Source: Aquilaria yunnanensis (Eukaryota; Streptophyta; Magnoliopsida; Malvales; Thymelaeaceae). From it: a DNA stretch of 64,000 bases. The stretch covers positions 47,552,501 through 47,616,500 of the forward strand of contig CM077596.1 in NCBI GenBank assembly GCA_039654915.1, given 5' to 3'. Positions within the stretch are counted from its first letter, which is position 1, and the number at the start of each line of letters is the position of its first letter. The translations under genes and the position numbers were made by a program. Under the pieces are notes generated by a model, which saw only the letters and a list, made by a program, of their open reading frames with translations, was not told where the DNA came from and searched no databases. Of the stretch, positions 1-10,686 are shown piece after piece.

Positions 1-1534
1 TCAACACCGCCAACCAACCCGTTTTGTCACGTGACTTCGTGGGATAATGGGTGTAGTAAACTTGATCAGCTTGGGATGCAAGAATGAACGGGTCAAACTT
101 CCCATATCAACGACCATCACGAACCTCAACTATCCCATATTGTTGGTGAACCCGAATGCCACGATTTGGAGTAGGGTCAAACCAAGCACACTTAAACAAT
201 ACTACTTTTTTATGTGGCCACCCAGGATATTCCAGTTGGATAATTTCTTCTAACACCCCATAAAAATCACATTCAACCTCACTTGATCCTGAAGTCCTAA
301 TACATACTCCACTGTTAAATGTTGCTTTGTCGCGACCCCAGTCGCTAATGTGGAACTTGTACCCATTTATGAAGTAAACAGGCCAACTCTCAACACGACG
401 AGATGGCCCGCATGCAACATCCCACACGAAGCGGTCCGTGATAGTGTTCCTTACATCATTCACCTAGTTTCAGAAAGTCATAATATAAATATGTATTTTG
501 TTTATTTATCAAAATATGGGTAATTGGAAGTGTAAGTAACTTACATAGTTTCTAAGCCATGTCTCAAAGTTATTCTCAATGTAGACATCCAGGTCTGCCA
601 TCTGTATATTGGGTGCATGCATGCACACCTCATCAACGAACAAACTACAAGATGGCATAACAAGACGATTGTGCATAAACTGGATGAGTTTAGTAAAAAA
701 GAAGAAAAGTTTTGTTTCAGAGAAACACTCAAGTATTTAGCAATGGGTATTGTTTCACTTACTCGAGGTACGGCTTCACCTCCTTACAATTCAGTAACAC
801 ATATGCAGCTGCAACCCTCAATTCATTGTCATCAAGATAGCGATACCTTGATGCCCCATATGGTCGACCCGGGTATCTAAATATAGACCACCCCGATTCA
901 TCAAATGGTCCTTCGCCGCCATCATCATTACGAGGTACTTGAGTAGCCATATGTGGGATATGGGATTCAAAGTAGTGAGAGCAAAATGTAGAGGTCTCCT
1001 CAATTATATATGCTTCACAAATTGAACCCTCTACATGAGCCTTATTTGAAACCTTCATTTTGAGGTCATGCATACAACGCTCAAACTTGTACATCCACCT
1101 ATATTGAACGGGGCCTCCAACTTTTGCCTCGTAAGGTAGGTGAACCGGTAAATGTTTCATCGAGTCGAAAAAAGCCGGTGGGAAAATTCTTTCCAACTTA
1201 CAAAGTATGACAGGTATATTTGCTTCCAACTCGACCATGTGATTCACATCTAACTCTGGGGAGCATAAATCTCGGAAGAATTGGCTTAACTCGGTCAACG
1301 GTTTCCATATATTATCAGGCATTGCTTCAAGTGCAATTGGGAGGAGCCTCTGCATCATTACATGACAGTCATGGCTTTTCATACCCGACAGTTGACTTAC
1401 ATTACTGTCAACACACCTCGCAAGGTTCGATGCATACCCGTCTGGGAGTCTAAGTGATTTAACCCAAGTAAGCACATCAGTTCTGTGCTCTCTGTTTAGT
1501 GCAAATGTGGCTTTAGGTTTAACTACTCGGCCGT
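1..1534 (-). pseudogene. CACTA (En/Spm) transposase, 3' half, split by an LTR retrotransposon
   Basis: This is the C-terminal half of a CACTA-type transposase, read leftwards. About 762-1534 encodes a DUF4218 domain (KSHDCHVMMQRLLP, LPVHLPYEAKVGGPVQYRWM). A donor-like CGA|GTAAGTG near 760 ends it. A small exon follows at about 548-690, with donor AACTAT|GTAAGTT. The next exon, from about 463 downwards, encodes DUF4216 (DRFVWDVACGPS, YPGWPHKKVVLFKCAWFD). A TGA at 107-109 interrupts the DUF4216 frame; past it the same frame continues with KFDPFILASQ-like residues, typical of the family, and runs off the left edge. The rest of the gene is at 19401-21212, on the far side of the inserted retrotransposon. 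Across the insertion the frame joins exactly when one copy of GCCGT is removed. Such transposases excise and reinsert CACTA elements in the nucleus; this copy is broken and presumably inactive. Confidence 0.9.
1530..1534. repeat. 5-bp target site duplication, left copy
   Basis: GCCGT directly precedes the TG of the 5' LTR and is repeated at 19401-19405 directly after the CA of the 3' LTR. Five bp is the usual duplication for LTR retrotransposons. Removing one copy plus the element restores the transposase frame. Confidence 0.95.
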
Positions 1535-4043
1535 TGTTGACACCCAATTTCGTCCGGCTTAAAAATAAAAAAATTAATTAATTATTTTAAAAATTAAAAC
1601 TTATTAAAAAAATTATTATTGAATTACTTAATTAATTGATTACTTAATTAAAAAATAATAATAGTAATAATGGCAATATTATTTTAGGGACATTCTTTTT
1701 TAATTTTTATGTTAAAGAAAAAAAAAGGAAAAAAAAGAAGAAAAAAATAATAATAATAAATTAAATCTAAATTAATTAAAATTCAAAATTATTAATTAAT
1801 TAATTAATTAAAAAAAAAAAGAATAAAAAAAACAAAAATAATAATAATAATAATAAATGGGGAGGGTGGCCGACAGAGGCTCCCCCTCCCCTTATCCCTT
1901 ATCTTCTCTCGCACTCTCTAATCTTATCTTCTTTCCCTCTCACGAAATCTTATCTCTCTTTCTCTGGTAACATGAGAGAACAGAGAGACAGCTTGGAGGC
2001 AACAACTCTCTCTCTCATCTCACGGATATTTTCTCTCACCCCTACCACAGCCTAGACTTCTCTCTCCCCCTCGCTCTCATTCACTCAGCTCGTCTCCCTC
2101 TCTGGCCTCTCTCCATTCTCTCTCTCTCTGCGCTCCCCTGAGCTCTCTCTCTCATCTTACGAGCTCAGCTCACTCTTCTTCTCCTTCACTCTCTCTTTCA
2201 CTCTCACCTTCGCCAGCCACACCTGCTGCCCAAACTCCACCCGCTCCGCCCTCTTCTACGGCCGATCCGCCAGCCGTCGCCTTCTCTGTCTCCCAGTAGA
2301 CGTCGTGTCGCCGCCAGCCTTCTAGCCTGGCGGTTTATCTTCCTCCGACAGCCCATCGACGCCGTCATCTCTTCGCACTCAGCCACGCCTCTCCTGCTGC
2401 GACCACTCCCTTGCTGCGCTCAGCCACCGCCCGTCGCACTCAGGCCAGCTCCTCTGCGTCGCCTCCCCTGCTGTGACCCCTCCCTTGTCGCGCCTCCTCC
2501 CATGCTCGCGACGCTGCCAAGCTGAGCACGCCGCCGTCGCACCCATCCAGCCCGACGCCCTTCCCTTGCTGGCTGGGCCTCCTCCGCTCGCCGTCGCACC
2601 GAAAAGCTCTCACGCCAGCCTGCTGCTCTCTTTTCACCGCCATCTCCCTACAGCTGCCGCGTCCCCCTCTCCGCTGCACCACCCAGCTTCCTTCACCGCC
2701 AGTCAGATCATTCTCGCCGCCGCCCCACGCTATCGACTCCAGCCGCTGCTCTCCTTCCGCCGTCTAGCCCCGTGTCGCGCCCAGGCCGCTACTCCGCCGC
2801 GCTTACGCCTCTTCCTCTTCCCGAATAGCCTAGCCCCCCTTTTGCTTCGCCATCCCCTCGCTGTAGTGTCACTGTCGTCTCGGCATCTGAAGGAAGAAGA
2901 AGAAGTAAGAAAAACAGAACGCGAGTTGCGTATTTCGTTTTTGACCAAGTCAAAGATTTCCTGTTTGGGCATAACCCTCGTTTAGCCCTTCTAATTTTCT
3001 TTTTCATTCATACAAGTCACTAATATTCTCCCTGTTTTGCAGATTCATCACTGACAGTATTGTTTTATGTTTTTTATTTCTTTTTTTGGTTGTTGGTTTA
3101 TTATTTCGAGAATCATGAATTATTCAGTGATCAATATTACATAAAATTGCATGTTTAGGTTAGGTTAGATTATTACTTATTTATTTTATTTTAACTTTAA
3201 TAGTTAGCATAAATTTAAAATTCATGTTTTACATAACGTATCTAAAAAGATCATATTTACGAGATTCAATTCTGAGCAAATTTTAATGAAAATTAAAGAA
3301 TGAATTTAGGACGTAATAAATCATAAAATTCATATCCAGGTGATTCGGTTAGAATCCATGGTTTGGATTCTATTGATAGCAAAAAAATATATATAATAAA
3401 TAAAATTAAAATTAAAATTAAATAATGAAACCCAGATCACAAACTCAACCAGTCAACCACATTTATCTTTTTGTACAACTATTATTTAGTCCTTGATACT
3501 TTTTATTTAGTTCATTTTAGTCACTCACCGTTGTTTCTATTGTTTGTAAATTAGTCACTGGAGTTAGAAGTTTATTTTCTGGCAGTTTAGCCACTGGCTA
3601 AGACTTTTTTTTTTTTTTTTTTTTTTTTATTTTTTTTTTATTATTATTTTTTTCTTAAAATCTTTGTAATTTTGATTGAATCTATACAATGCGTTTCAAA
3701 TATCAATTTTTGAGAATTCATTCTACGTGGGTTTAATAAAATTACAGGATTGAGGAAAAAGTGGCAGCATCTGTCTACTTTCCTGGTTTAATTTTTTGTG
3801 CTCTCCTCCTCGGATATTGTTAGTCTTATTAAAATCCGTATATGAGATTGTATATATAATCTTGATTTTGGATTGAAATCAGCATGATATTTGTTTGAAT
3901 TAAAAATGGTGCTTTTCTTGTTGAAGGCCACAGAGAACAAATCGAAGAAGATGACTTGAGATGGTATTTACCTAACTTTTGGATTAATGACAAAAATGGA
4001 TCCTCTAGATTACCTTTGTGATAAATTAGGCCCTAAATTTTTA

Positions 4044-4074
<31 letters not shown>

Positions 4075-4880
4075 TGGTCATTTATAGCCTAAATAATTAC
4101 TAAATCGTTTGTTTGCCATGAAAATTTTCTGCTTTGTGTATTTCGATCACTGATTTTACTTATTTTCTTTTATGTTTGTTCATTTCATTAAAGGCATTTA
4201 TCAGCTTAGGAATTAATATTAAGTATAATTATATAATTAGATTAGATAGACTTTTTAATAATTAATCTAAAAAATTAATTTGACATATTAAAAATAAAAA
4301 TCTCATTTTTGAAAATTTCGGTCTATGTGGGCCATTAATAATTAGTTAAATAATTAATAATAAGAATTAAATAATTACGATAAATCAATTTCCATATCCG
4401 GATGATCCGGCAGGATCTACGGTTTGGAAAATATCAAACTTTTTTTTTAAAAAAAATAAATAAATTAAATAAAAAGATAAAAATCCATATTTTTACAATA
4501 TGGATAAAATTGTTTAAAATTTCACCAAAATTCCGTGTCCAAATGACTCGGCAGAGTCCATGGTTCGGAATCAAAATCTTCCGTGTCCAAATGACTCGGC
4601 AGAGTCCATGGTTCGGAAGTATAAAATTTTACCCGAATTAATTACCAAAATCCACATTTTTGACTAATTCAGTTAAAATATCTAAATTAACTGAAAATTT
4701 TTAAAAGCAAAGTAAAACAAAATTAAAATCAACTAAGGTGCCAATTTTGGGCGCTATAACAATATTGTTTTAGCGTAACCGTACTCCCGATCCCCGAACT
4801 CTCGCAGACCAATTTTAAGGTGACCAATCGACCTAGGTAAACCGATTGGTGGCGACTCCAGAAAACCCGACGTTGCCACA
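1535..4880 (+). repeat. 5' LTR
   Basis: The LTR runs TGTTGACACC...GTTGCCACA, 3346 bp. It has an AT-rich beginning, a GC- and CT-rich block (about 1860-2900) that is probably the transcribed leader, and an AT-rich tail. It differs from the 3' LTR at A1568 (G16089), T1854 (A16374) and one extra A in the A-run at 1810-1820. Short ORFs in the CT-rich block, such as the proline/alanine-rich one at 2473-2985, occur identically in both LTRs and look like composition artefacts. A hairpin ACCAATCG / CGATTGGT lies 30-60 bp before the LTR end (about 4823-4850). Confidence 0.95.
3330..3370 (+). repeat. Dispersed ~40-bp motif inside the LTR (4 copies per LTR)
   Basis: A motif of about 40 bp with the pattern CATATCC-GGTGATTCGG-TAGAATCCATGGTTTGGA appears at 3330-3370, 4391-4432, 4531-4570 and 4579-4618, and at the matching places in the 3' LTR. 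The last two copies are identical over 40 bp and lie 48 bp apart. Its function is unknown. Confidence 0.75.
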
Positions 4881-4883
4881 GCT

Positions 4884-4901
4884 TGGCGACTCCACTGGGG
4901 A
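4884..4901 (+). promoter_or_regulatory. Primer binding site, tRNA-Arg type
   Basis: TGGCGACTCCACTGGGGA begins 3 bp after the 5' LTR. It is complementary to the 3' end of a plant tRNA-Arg including its CCA tail. This primes minus-strand DNA synthesis and fits the Tat/Ogre lineage. The tRNA assignment is from memory of tRNA 3' ends. Confidence 0.85.
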
Positions 4902-5888
4902 CCCTGGTTAGTGAGTCAAGCCTAAAAGTTGATTTATTTTGTTCTGTTTGTTTATTTTTATGTGGATTTATATGTTATATTTACTTATTCTAAACATGCA
5001 TAATGCATTCACAAAATGAAGCTCTATACCCGAGCTTCCTTAAATCAAACACAATTCTTTCTAAGCGGAATTGGTGTTGTTGTCCTTGTGAGGCCATGGT
5101 CTCCAAGCCTTCACCGGTTTCAAAGTAGTAAAGTAGTGTATTGCCTCCTGAGACGGTTAGTCTCTGCATGGGCCCACGAAAAGCTACGACTCGAATTAAT
5201 CCATTCCTTACATTAACCCTAGAGGGTAAGGAATCGGGCCGTCACTATGATTTAGTGACGGGATTCGAGAACTATCCCTTGCCTTTTTGATAAACCACCT
5301 TATGCATATAGAACTCCCCACTTAACCATAGAACTGACCATAGAATTTCTACCATTTTACCAACACCATAAGTATATCCTTGTTATGCTGTGTTGTTGCT
5401 CTACACTTTTATTTTCTTCGTGTCTTATATTTATGGTTTTAACTTGTTTATCCATAATACTTCATGAGTTGTTAATTGCTATTTAACTTGTTAATAACCT
5501 TATTTTTCTTTTGTTATACTTCCGTTCTGTGCAATTATTCTTCATGCATCAAAACCACGCATCAAATTATGCTAACTTTTTGGTCTTTTTAATAATAACA
5601 AGAAGTCTTGAAGTTTCACAATAGTTGATAATCAAGCTCACTCATTGCATACATCCATTACATCAATCACATGCATATAAAATCTGATAAAAATAATCTC
5701 ATTGCATGTATTCCATTACATCAATCACGTGCGTATAAATTTTGATAAAAAAAACATAATCTCATTATGTATTGCATGCATCCATTGCATCAATCATATA
5801 CATGTAAAATCTAGTAAAATGAATCTCACTTTAAAAAGGTAAAATTGGACCTCAACACCGATATCCAACTCGGCTCCAAACAAGACTA
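4902..5888 (+). other. Retrotransposon leader, no gene seen
   Basis: This is the untranslated leader between the primer site and the gag remnant. It contains two short stem-loops: TTCCTTAC / GTAAGGAA at about 5204-5234 and GTCACTA / TTAGTGAC at about 5242-5260. A phrase of the type CATTGCATGCATCCATTACATCAATCA is repeated three times, loosely, between 5640 and 5810. The hairpins sit where packaging or dimerisation signals are often found in retroelements; that role is inference. Confidence 0.5.
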
Positions 5889-6212
5889 ATGGCAGAACAA
5901 ACCGAAGGACGTCTCATAGATATAGAGTCCAAGATAAAAAATATGGCCGGAGCAATTCCCTCCTCATTACACCAAAAAATGAAATTCATTATTGACAGAA
6001 AGTTAATCACAGTTTTGGCTGAAGAAAGCATTCTGCTATCACCTATATCAACGGTAGCAAAGACCAAGTAGCCTCATCTTCCAAGTTGGAATGACCCAAA
6101 TGCCAAATATGATTATCAAAAAGGTTCAATTGGACATTCAACTGAAAATTCTGTCATATTGAAACTCAAGGTCCAACAGTTGGTCGAGTCCAAGTTGCTA
6201 GGCCCGATGTGA
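5889..6212 (+). pseudogene. Remnant of a Tat/Ogre-like gag
   Basis: This short frame of about 107 codons is the only trace of retrotransposon structural genes in the element. It opens with MAEQTEGRLIDIESKIKNM, has an in-frame TAG at 6069-6071, then continues with WNDPNAKYDYQ, GSIGHSTENSVILKLKVQQL and VESKLLG to a stop at 6210-6212. The segment around GHSTEN...LK.KVQ.L resembles the conserved tail of gag proteins of Tat/Ogre elements, where a CEYH...GH..E.C...K.KVQ.LID pattern is common. Two of the expected cysteines are not present. It is far too short to be a working capsid protein and may survive because the RNA around it is needed. Confidence 0.6.
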
Positions 6213-9200
6213 TTGGTAATTGAAAGTGAAGATTTTGAGCTGGAATTACATTGATTTTGGAAGGGCTCCAAGTCAGATCTGACCTAACAGTCCGCACACA
6301 CTTTTGAATGACAGGGAATCCTTTGAATAAACTTGTATCTTTGAAAGCTTGCAAAAGTAATTTAATAGTAAAAATCTCCTAGATTTAGTCCAGAATCTAG
6401 GGTGTAGTCTTTGTTAAATGGACACCTGCTATTCTTTTTCTAGTACAACAAAAAGATGTAATGCGTGCATTCTACTACTTTCCATTTTTACACTCTTTGC
6501 CATTATACTATCCATTATAGCCATCACACTTTACTTTTCGACAACCGGTAATTCTTTTTGTTCTCTAACAAAAAGATGTTGCGTGTGCATTCTACCACTT
6601 TTTAATCCCATTATTACTTCTACACATTCTACCAATTTTTACCAAAAATTCAATTATTACACCTACACATTCTACCACTTCTTACCAAAAATTCCGTTTT
6701 TACATCCATCTCTCACTCCTTTCCATTATACTATCCATTATTGCTATCATACTTTGCTTTGAAAACGATACTACTCGTGGGTGAAAATAAAAAAGTTAAG
6801 GGAAATTTGATAGTAATGATCTTGAAAGTGCTGCCAAATCTAGTAAGAAAGATTTCATATGTTGCACCTCAACCCTAAAAAAGAATTCACAGTGGTTATC
6901 AACATCCTTGCAAGAAGTTTGGGGTTAGTTTCCAAACAAGGTAGCTCTCATATTAAATGACTTCAGTGGCCTCCCAATTCTCATAAATGCTCAAAAAAAA
7001 AAAAAACAAAAAAAAAAGGTTCTCAGTTTTCTGCAACACAAACTCCGAAAAGAAAAAGTTCATCCCTTCCATCAAAAAGCCATTAAAGGGAAAATCCAAA
7101 AAAAAAAAAAAAGAGAGACTGAGAAGCAAATAAAGCCACTTGAGTCATCTCATTTCAAGAAGGCTATGATCTCGGTTCTCTGTAACAAAAACTCCGAAAA
7201 GGAAAAAGTTCATCCCTTCCATCAAAAAGCCAACAAGGGAAAATTCAAAACCAAAAAGAACTGAGAACAAACACGAGCAAGCAAGGCCACTTGAGTCATC
7301 TCACTTCAAGAGAGTTATCAAGTATGTCATCACCATAGCTCACAAAAAAAAAAAAGGGAAACAAAAAAAAAAAGGAAAAGGGGCTCAAACTAGAAAAAAA
7401 AAAAAAAGAAAAAAAAAGAAAAAAGTGAGCTATGGATTCTAGACTGAAAACCTGCAAAGGCGGTTTAGAACACAAAAGCAACCCTCAAACCAAGCATGCA
7501 TAAAGATCACAATAGTTGGGGGGCAACAGATGAGGTCTAACTTTCTGGAAAGAGTGGCAAGTTGAGGTCATCACTATTGAGTTTTTCACCATAATCAAAT
7601 TTGCTCACGAGTAGTATTAAAAGACCCTTCTTCCACACCACTTAAATTTAACTTTTCTCAAACCGAACATCCTCATTCAGTTAAAAGACTATCATTGTGA
7701 ATCATGTTTCTACCTTATTTAATACTGCTCACAAGTAGTATTAAAATACCATTCTTTCACACCACTCAAACTTAACTTTACTCAGACCTAATATTTACCT
7801 CTTAATATTATTCTCATTCAGCTAAAAGACTGCTACAAAAAAAAAATATTCAAACTTAATTTTCCTCACGCCTAACAGTTACCTCTCGATATCATCCTCA
7901 TTCAGCTAAAAGGCTATCCTTGCGAATCATGTTTCTACCTTATTGCCTTGAACAGTTTATGTCTTCGAGTTGGAAAGAGAAGAATGGCAGGATATTTTAA
8001 TTAAAAACAAAGACCGTAAATTACTTTGTCAAGCTTTGCAAATTGATGAAAGTTTTTCTTTAAGGCCAAACCATTATTCATTAATGTATGTAGACTTAAA
8101 AGTGAGGAGATAGCTTGAGTCTTTCTTTAATAAGATGTGGTTCTTGTAAGAGAAATTTACAATCAAGTGCCATCACAAAGGTCTAGAAATGCTCGACCTT
8201 CTGTTAAAGGCGAGGTGATACCTTTTATCAACATAAACATCATATTCAGGGGGGCAAAGTAGTCTCTACGAAGCATAAGAGGAGTACTGCCAACAAAGAA
8301 GTTCAATAGACAAGGGGGCAAGTCTTATGGATCAAAACATGAATTCAGGGAAGAGCAATCATTCAGATTATAACATGAGGATAAGTAAATGTCGGCACGG
8401 TCACAAGAAAAGGGGCAAAGCAGACATTGAAAGTAAAGCCTTTGATGGTATCAAATCCATGACAATGGATTAGTACCCGAAAGAGATATAAATTATGAGG
8501 CAGGCAAACTTTAAAGAAATTGAGGCCAAAATTCAAGAACAAGTCAAAGAAATGGGATTTTGAAAAGAGTTGGGCTTTTGAGACAATGGACAACAGCTGG
8601 AAAGCATAAAGAGATTCAATAATAGTCCGAGAAGGAAATCACAAAGAAGATCCAGTAAAGTAAAGCAAAGACATGAAGAGCTAGATTAAAAAAAAAAAAA
8701 AAAAAAAAAACATCAGTTACACATGCCTTGCATTCATGCATTTCACATCATGCATGCATGGCTTTTACATAACAGGGATCAAATGAAAAGCATGTCCGCA
8801 GCATGATTGCAGCAGTATAAGCTGAGATCTTAATGACATCAGCTCTTACTAATTGGACGCATAGCTAATACGCTGGACCCAGCCCCATCAGGAATCCAAG
8901 GATAAAGCATACAATATCGTCAAAAGCCTGGCAATTGAGGCTACACCTAAAAGAACAGAATTGATGCCAGCTTAGCAGCATCCAAGATGAGTGATAGCTA
9001 TCGTCAAAGATAAGGCAGACATCAAGAAATATTGTCGTTGAAAATTCGTCAAAAGCGGACAATGGATTCAATAATCAAGGACTGAATCGACGTCAGCTGG
9101 ATGGAATATCTATCACATCAAAATAAAGTAGGATTCACTTTTCCGGTTAAGCGGCGGATACGGTACTCCGTGACTCTCAAGTCGGTTCTCTCAGTTGCCC

Positions 9201-9249
9201 ATAATAACTGATACCTTCACCCCTTCTTTCTTTTACTTCCTCCTAGAAA
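6213..9249 (+). other. Non-coding spacer of the retrotransposon with short repeats
   Basis: I see no convincing gene. Visible structure: a 50-bp direct repeat at about 6430 and 6550 (AACAAAAAGATGT core); a repeated block at about 7015-7130 and 7165-7270 (AAAAAGTTCATCCCTTCCAT core); degenerate repeats from 7600 to 7950 (GCTCAC(A/G)AGTAGTATTAAAA and CTCATTCAGCTAAAAG); A-rich runs at 6990-7015, 7345-7425 and 8690-8710; and three G-tracts resembling polypurine tracts (about 7517, 8250 and 8311). A 114-codon ORF at 6418-6762 lies over the first repeat and is not credible as a gene. Confidence 0.6.
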
Positions 9250-9798
9250 ATGGATCCTACTTTTTCTGCCTTGCGAAAGTATTTCCCTTCTCTCCCAATG
9301 AACATCCTAAAAAAGATCTACCGAGTTCGCTGTGAACGATTAAGAGCTCTGATGCATAAAGGAATCCCTGAAGATGTGCGGTGGTTAATTGAAGCTAAGG
9401 TTCGTCTGGCAGGCGAAATCCCAGAGGCATTTGTGTCTCACATGCCTGGCGTAGGCAAAAGCTCTTATGCCAAAAAACGAAGAGCGAGGAGACTAGGCGT
9501 CTGTCATAAATGCGGACGCTGGACCTGTAATACTAAATGTCGTTCTTTAGGGATGATCTCTGATAATCGAGAAGATAAAATACGATTCATTAAGAATGGC
9601 CTGAGTAAGGACTCATTGGATGATATCCAATTGACTCTTGAGACGCATTCTTGTGGATCCGTGCAACGTGAACTTCTCGATTTATGGAGCATTTTTCATG
9701 AAGAACGAGAACGATACAGTCCCGGGAATCTGACGTTAAACGACCCTGTTTGCCGGTTTGTAAGAAAGCTGGATGGGAAGCAGATCCTCGACTCATAG
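9250..9798 (+). CDS. Virus-type cysteine-rich / nucleic-acid-binding protein homologue, copy 1
   Basis: This is an intact, intronless 182-residue protein. Its core resembles the cysteine-rich nucleic-acid-binding proteins of betaflexiviruses (carlavirus NABP, vitivirus p10). It has KGIPEDV at residues 37-43, SSYAKKRRARRLG at 71-83 (arginine-rich, a likely nuclear and RNA-binding signal), then a zinc-finger pattern C85-x2-C88-x4-C93-x3-C97, and DKIRFIKNGL about 12 residues later. In viruses such proteins bind nucleic acid and often suppress RNA silencing; that role here is inference. The viral proteins are usually 90-130 residues, so the tail after about 118 (ending NDPVCRFVRKLDG) is extra. 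The start is preceded by a CT-rich leader shared with copy 2, 289 bp downstream. Both lie in sense orientation inside the young retrotransposon. I have not been able to search databases. Confidence 0.82.
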   Translation: MDPTFSALRKYFPSLPMNILKKIYRVRCERLRALMHKGIPEDVRWLIEAKVRLAGEIPEAFVSHMPGVGKSSYAKKRRARRLGVCHKCGRWTCNTKCRSLGMISDNREDKIRFIKNGLSKDSLDDIQLTLETHSCGSVQRELLDLWSIFHEERERYSPGNLTLNDPVCRFVRKLDGKQILDS

Positions 9799-10087
9799 AA
9801 GCCGTTAATGCCGTTACTGGACGTAAAACCAGTGGAAGATGTGAGCCACAGTCACAATTACTGTACATACAGTTTGTTATATTTGGAAAAATTTGCATTT
9901 TCTTTTGACAGATGTACATGCTCCCCTAAGTGTAATCGACACGTTATCCCTTTTCATCACTATAAATGCATGTTCTTCCTTCTGATTAAACAACAGATAA
10001 GATACCCCGTGACTTCTAAAGTCGATTACTCCAGTTTCCTGTAATAACTGATTCATTTCCCTCTTCTCTCAAATTCTTCTCTCATCA

Positions 10088-10636
10088 ATGGATTCTACTC
10101 TTTCTGTACTGCGAAAATACTTTCCTTCCCTCCCACTAAAAGTCCTTAAAAAGATCTACCTTGCTAGATGTGAAAGAATCAGAGTTTTTACACGCAAAGG
10201 CATTCCCGATAATGTGCAGTGGATAATTGAAGCTAAGGTCCGTTTGGCGGGTGAAGTTCCAGATGCATTTATGCCCCGCATGCCCGGTTTAGGTAAAAGC
10301 CGTTATGCCAAAAGGCGAAGAGCAAAGAGGCTAGGCGTCTGTCACAATTGTGGATGGTGGATTTGCGGCAATAAATGTCGTGCTCCAGGAGTGATCACCA
10401 GAAATCGTAATGATAGAATAAAATTCATCAAGAATGGCTTGCGTAAGGAATCTCTGGAAGATATCCGAGAGGTTCTTGAAGCGCATTCTTGCGGAATAGT
10501 GCAATTTGAGGTTGTTGGATTATGGATAATTCTCCAAAAAGAACGAGAACGTTACAGTCTTGGGAATCTGACCCTAAACGACCCTGTTTGCCAGTTTGTG
10601 AAAAAGCTAGATGAGATGCAAATCACTGATTCATAG
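10088..10636 (+). CDS. Virus-type cysteine-rich / nucleic-acid-binding protein homologue, copy 2
   Basis: This tandem paralogue of the ORF at 9250-9798 also has 182 residues, and about 66 percent of positions are identical by my count. All landmarks align without gaps: LRKYFPSLP at 8-16, KGIPDNV at 37-43, the basic run YAKRRRAKRLG at 73-83, zinc-finger cysteines C85, C88, C93 and C97, and RIKFIKNGLRKESL. The finger loop differs (GWWI instead of GRWT), so the two copies may bind different targets. The upstream 90 bp and downstream 60 bp also align with copy 1 (CCGTGACT...AATAACTGAT; GCCGTTACTGGACG), so the duplicated unit is about 840 bp and includes its own leader. Two intact but clearly diverged copies in a young element suggest that both have been kept by selection. 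Confidence 0.82.
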   Translation: MDSTLSVLRKYFPSLPLKVLKKIYLARCERIRVFTRKGIPDNVQWIIEAKVRLAGEVPDAFMPRMPGLGKSRYAKRRRAKRLGVCHNCGWWICGNKCRAPGVITRNRNDRIKFIKNGLRKESLEDIREVLEAHSCGIVQFEVVGLWIILQKERERYSLGNLTLNDPVCQFVKKLDEMQITDS

Positions 10637-10686
10637 AAAGCATTGAAGCCGTTACTGGACGCAAAGCCAGTAGAAGACGGAACAAG

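Noticed and set aside
2473..2985. 170-codon proline/alanine-rich ORF in the LTR (also at 16993-17505)
   Set aside because: It arises from a CT- and GC-rich stretch, has antisense ORFs of equal quality, and shows no domain. The identical copy is in the other LTR.
6418..6762. 114-codon ORF with hydrophobic stretch in the retrotransposon spacer
   Set aside because: It spans a 50-bp direct repeat and low-complexity T-rich DNA, with no recognisable domain.
9250..10636. Virus contamination or an endogenous RNA virus as source of the cysteine-rich ORFs
   Set aside because: They lie within one continuous retrotransposon bounded by matching LTRs and target duplications, and no other viral gene is nearby, so they belong to the element.
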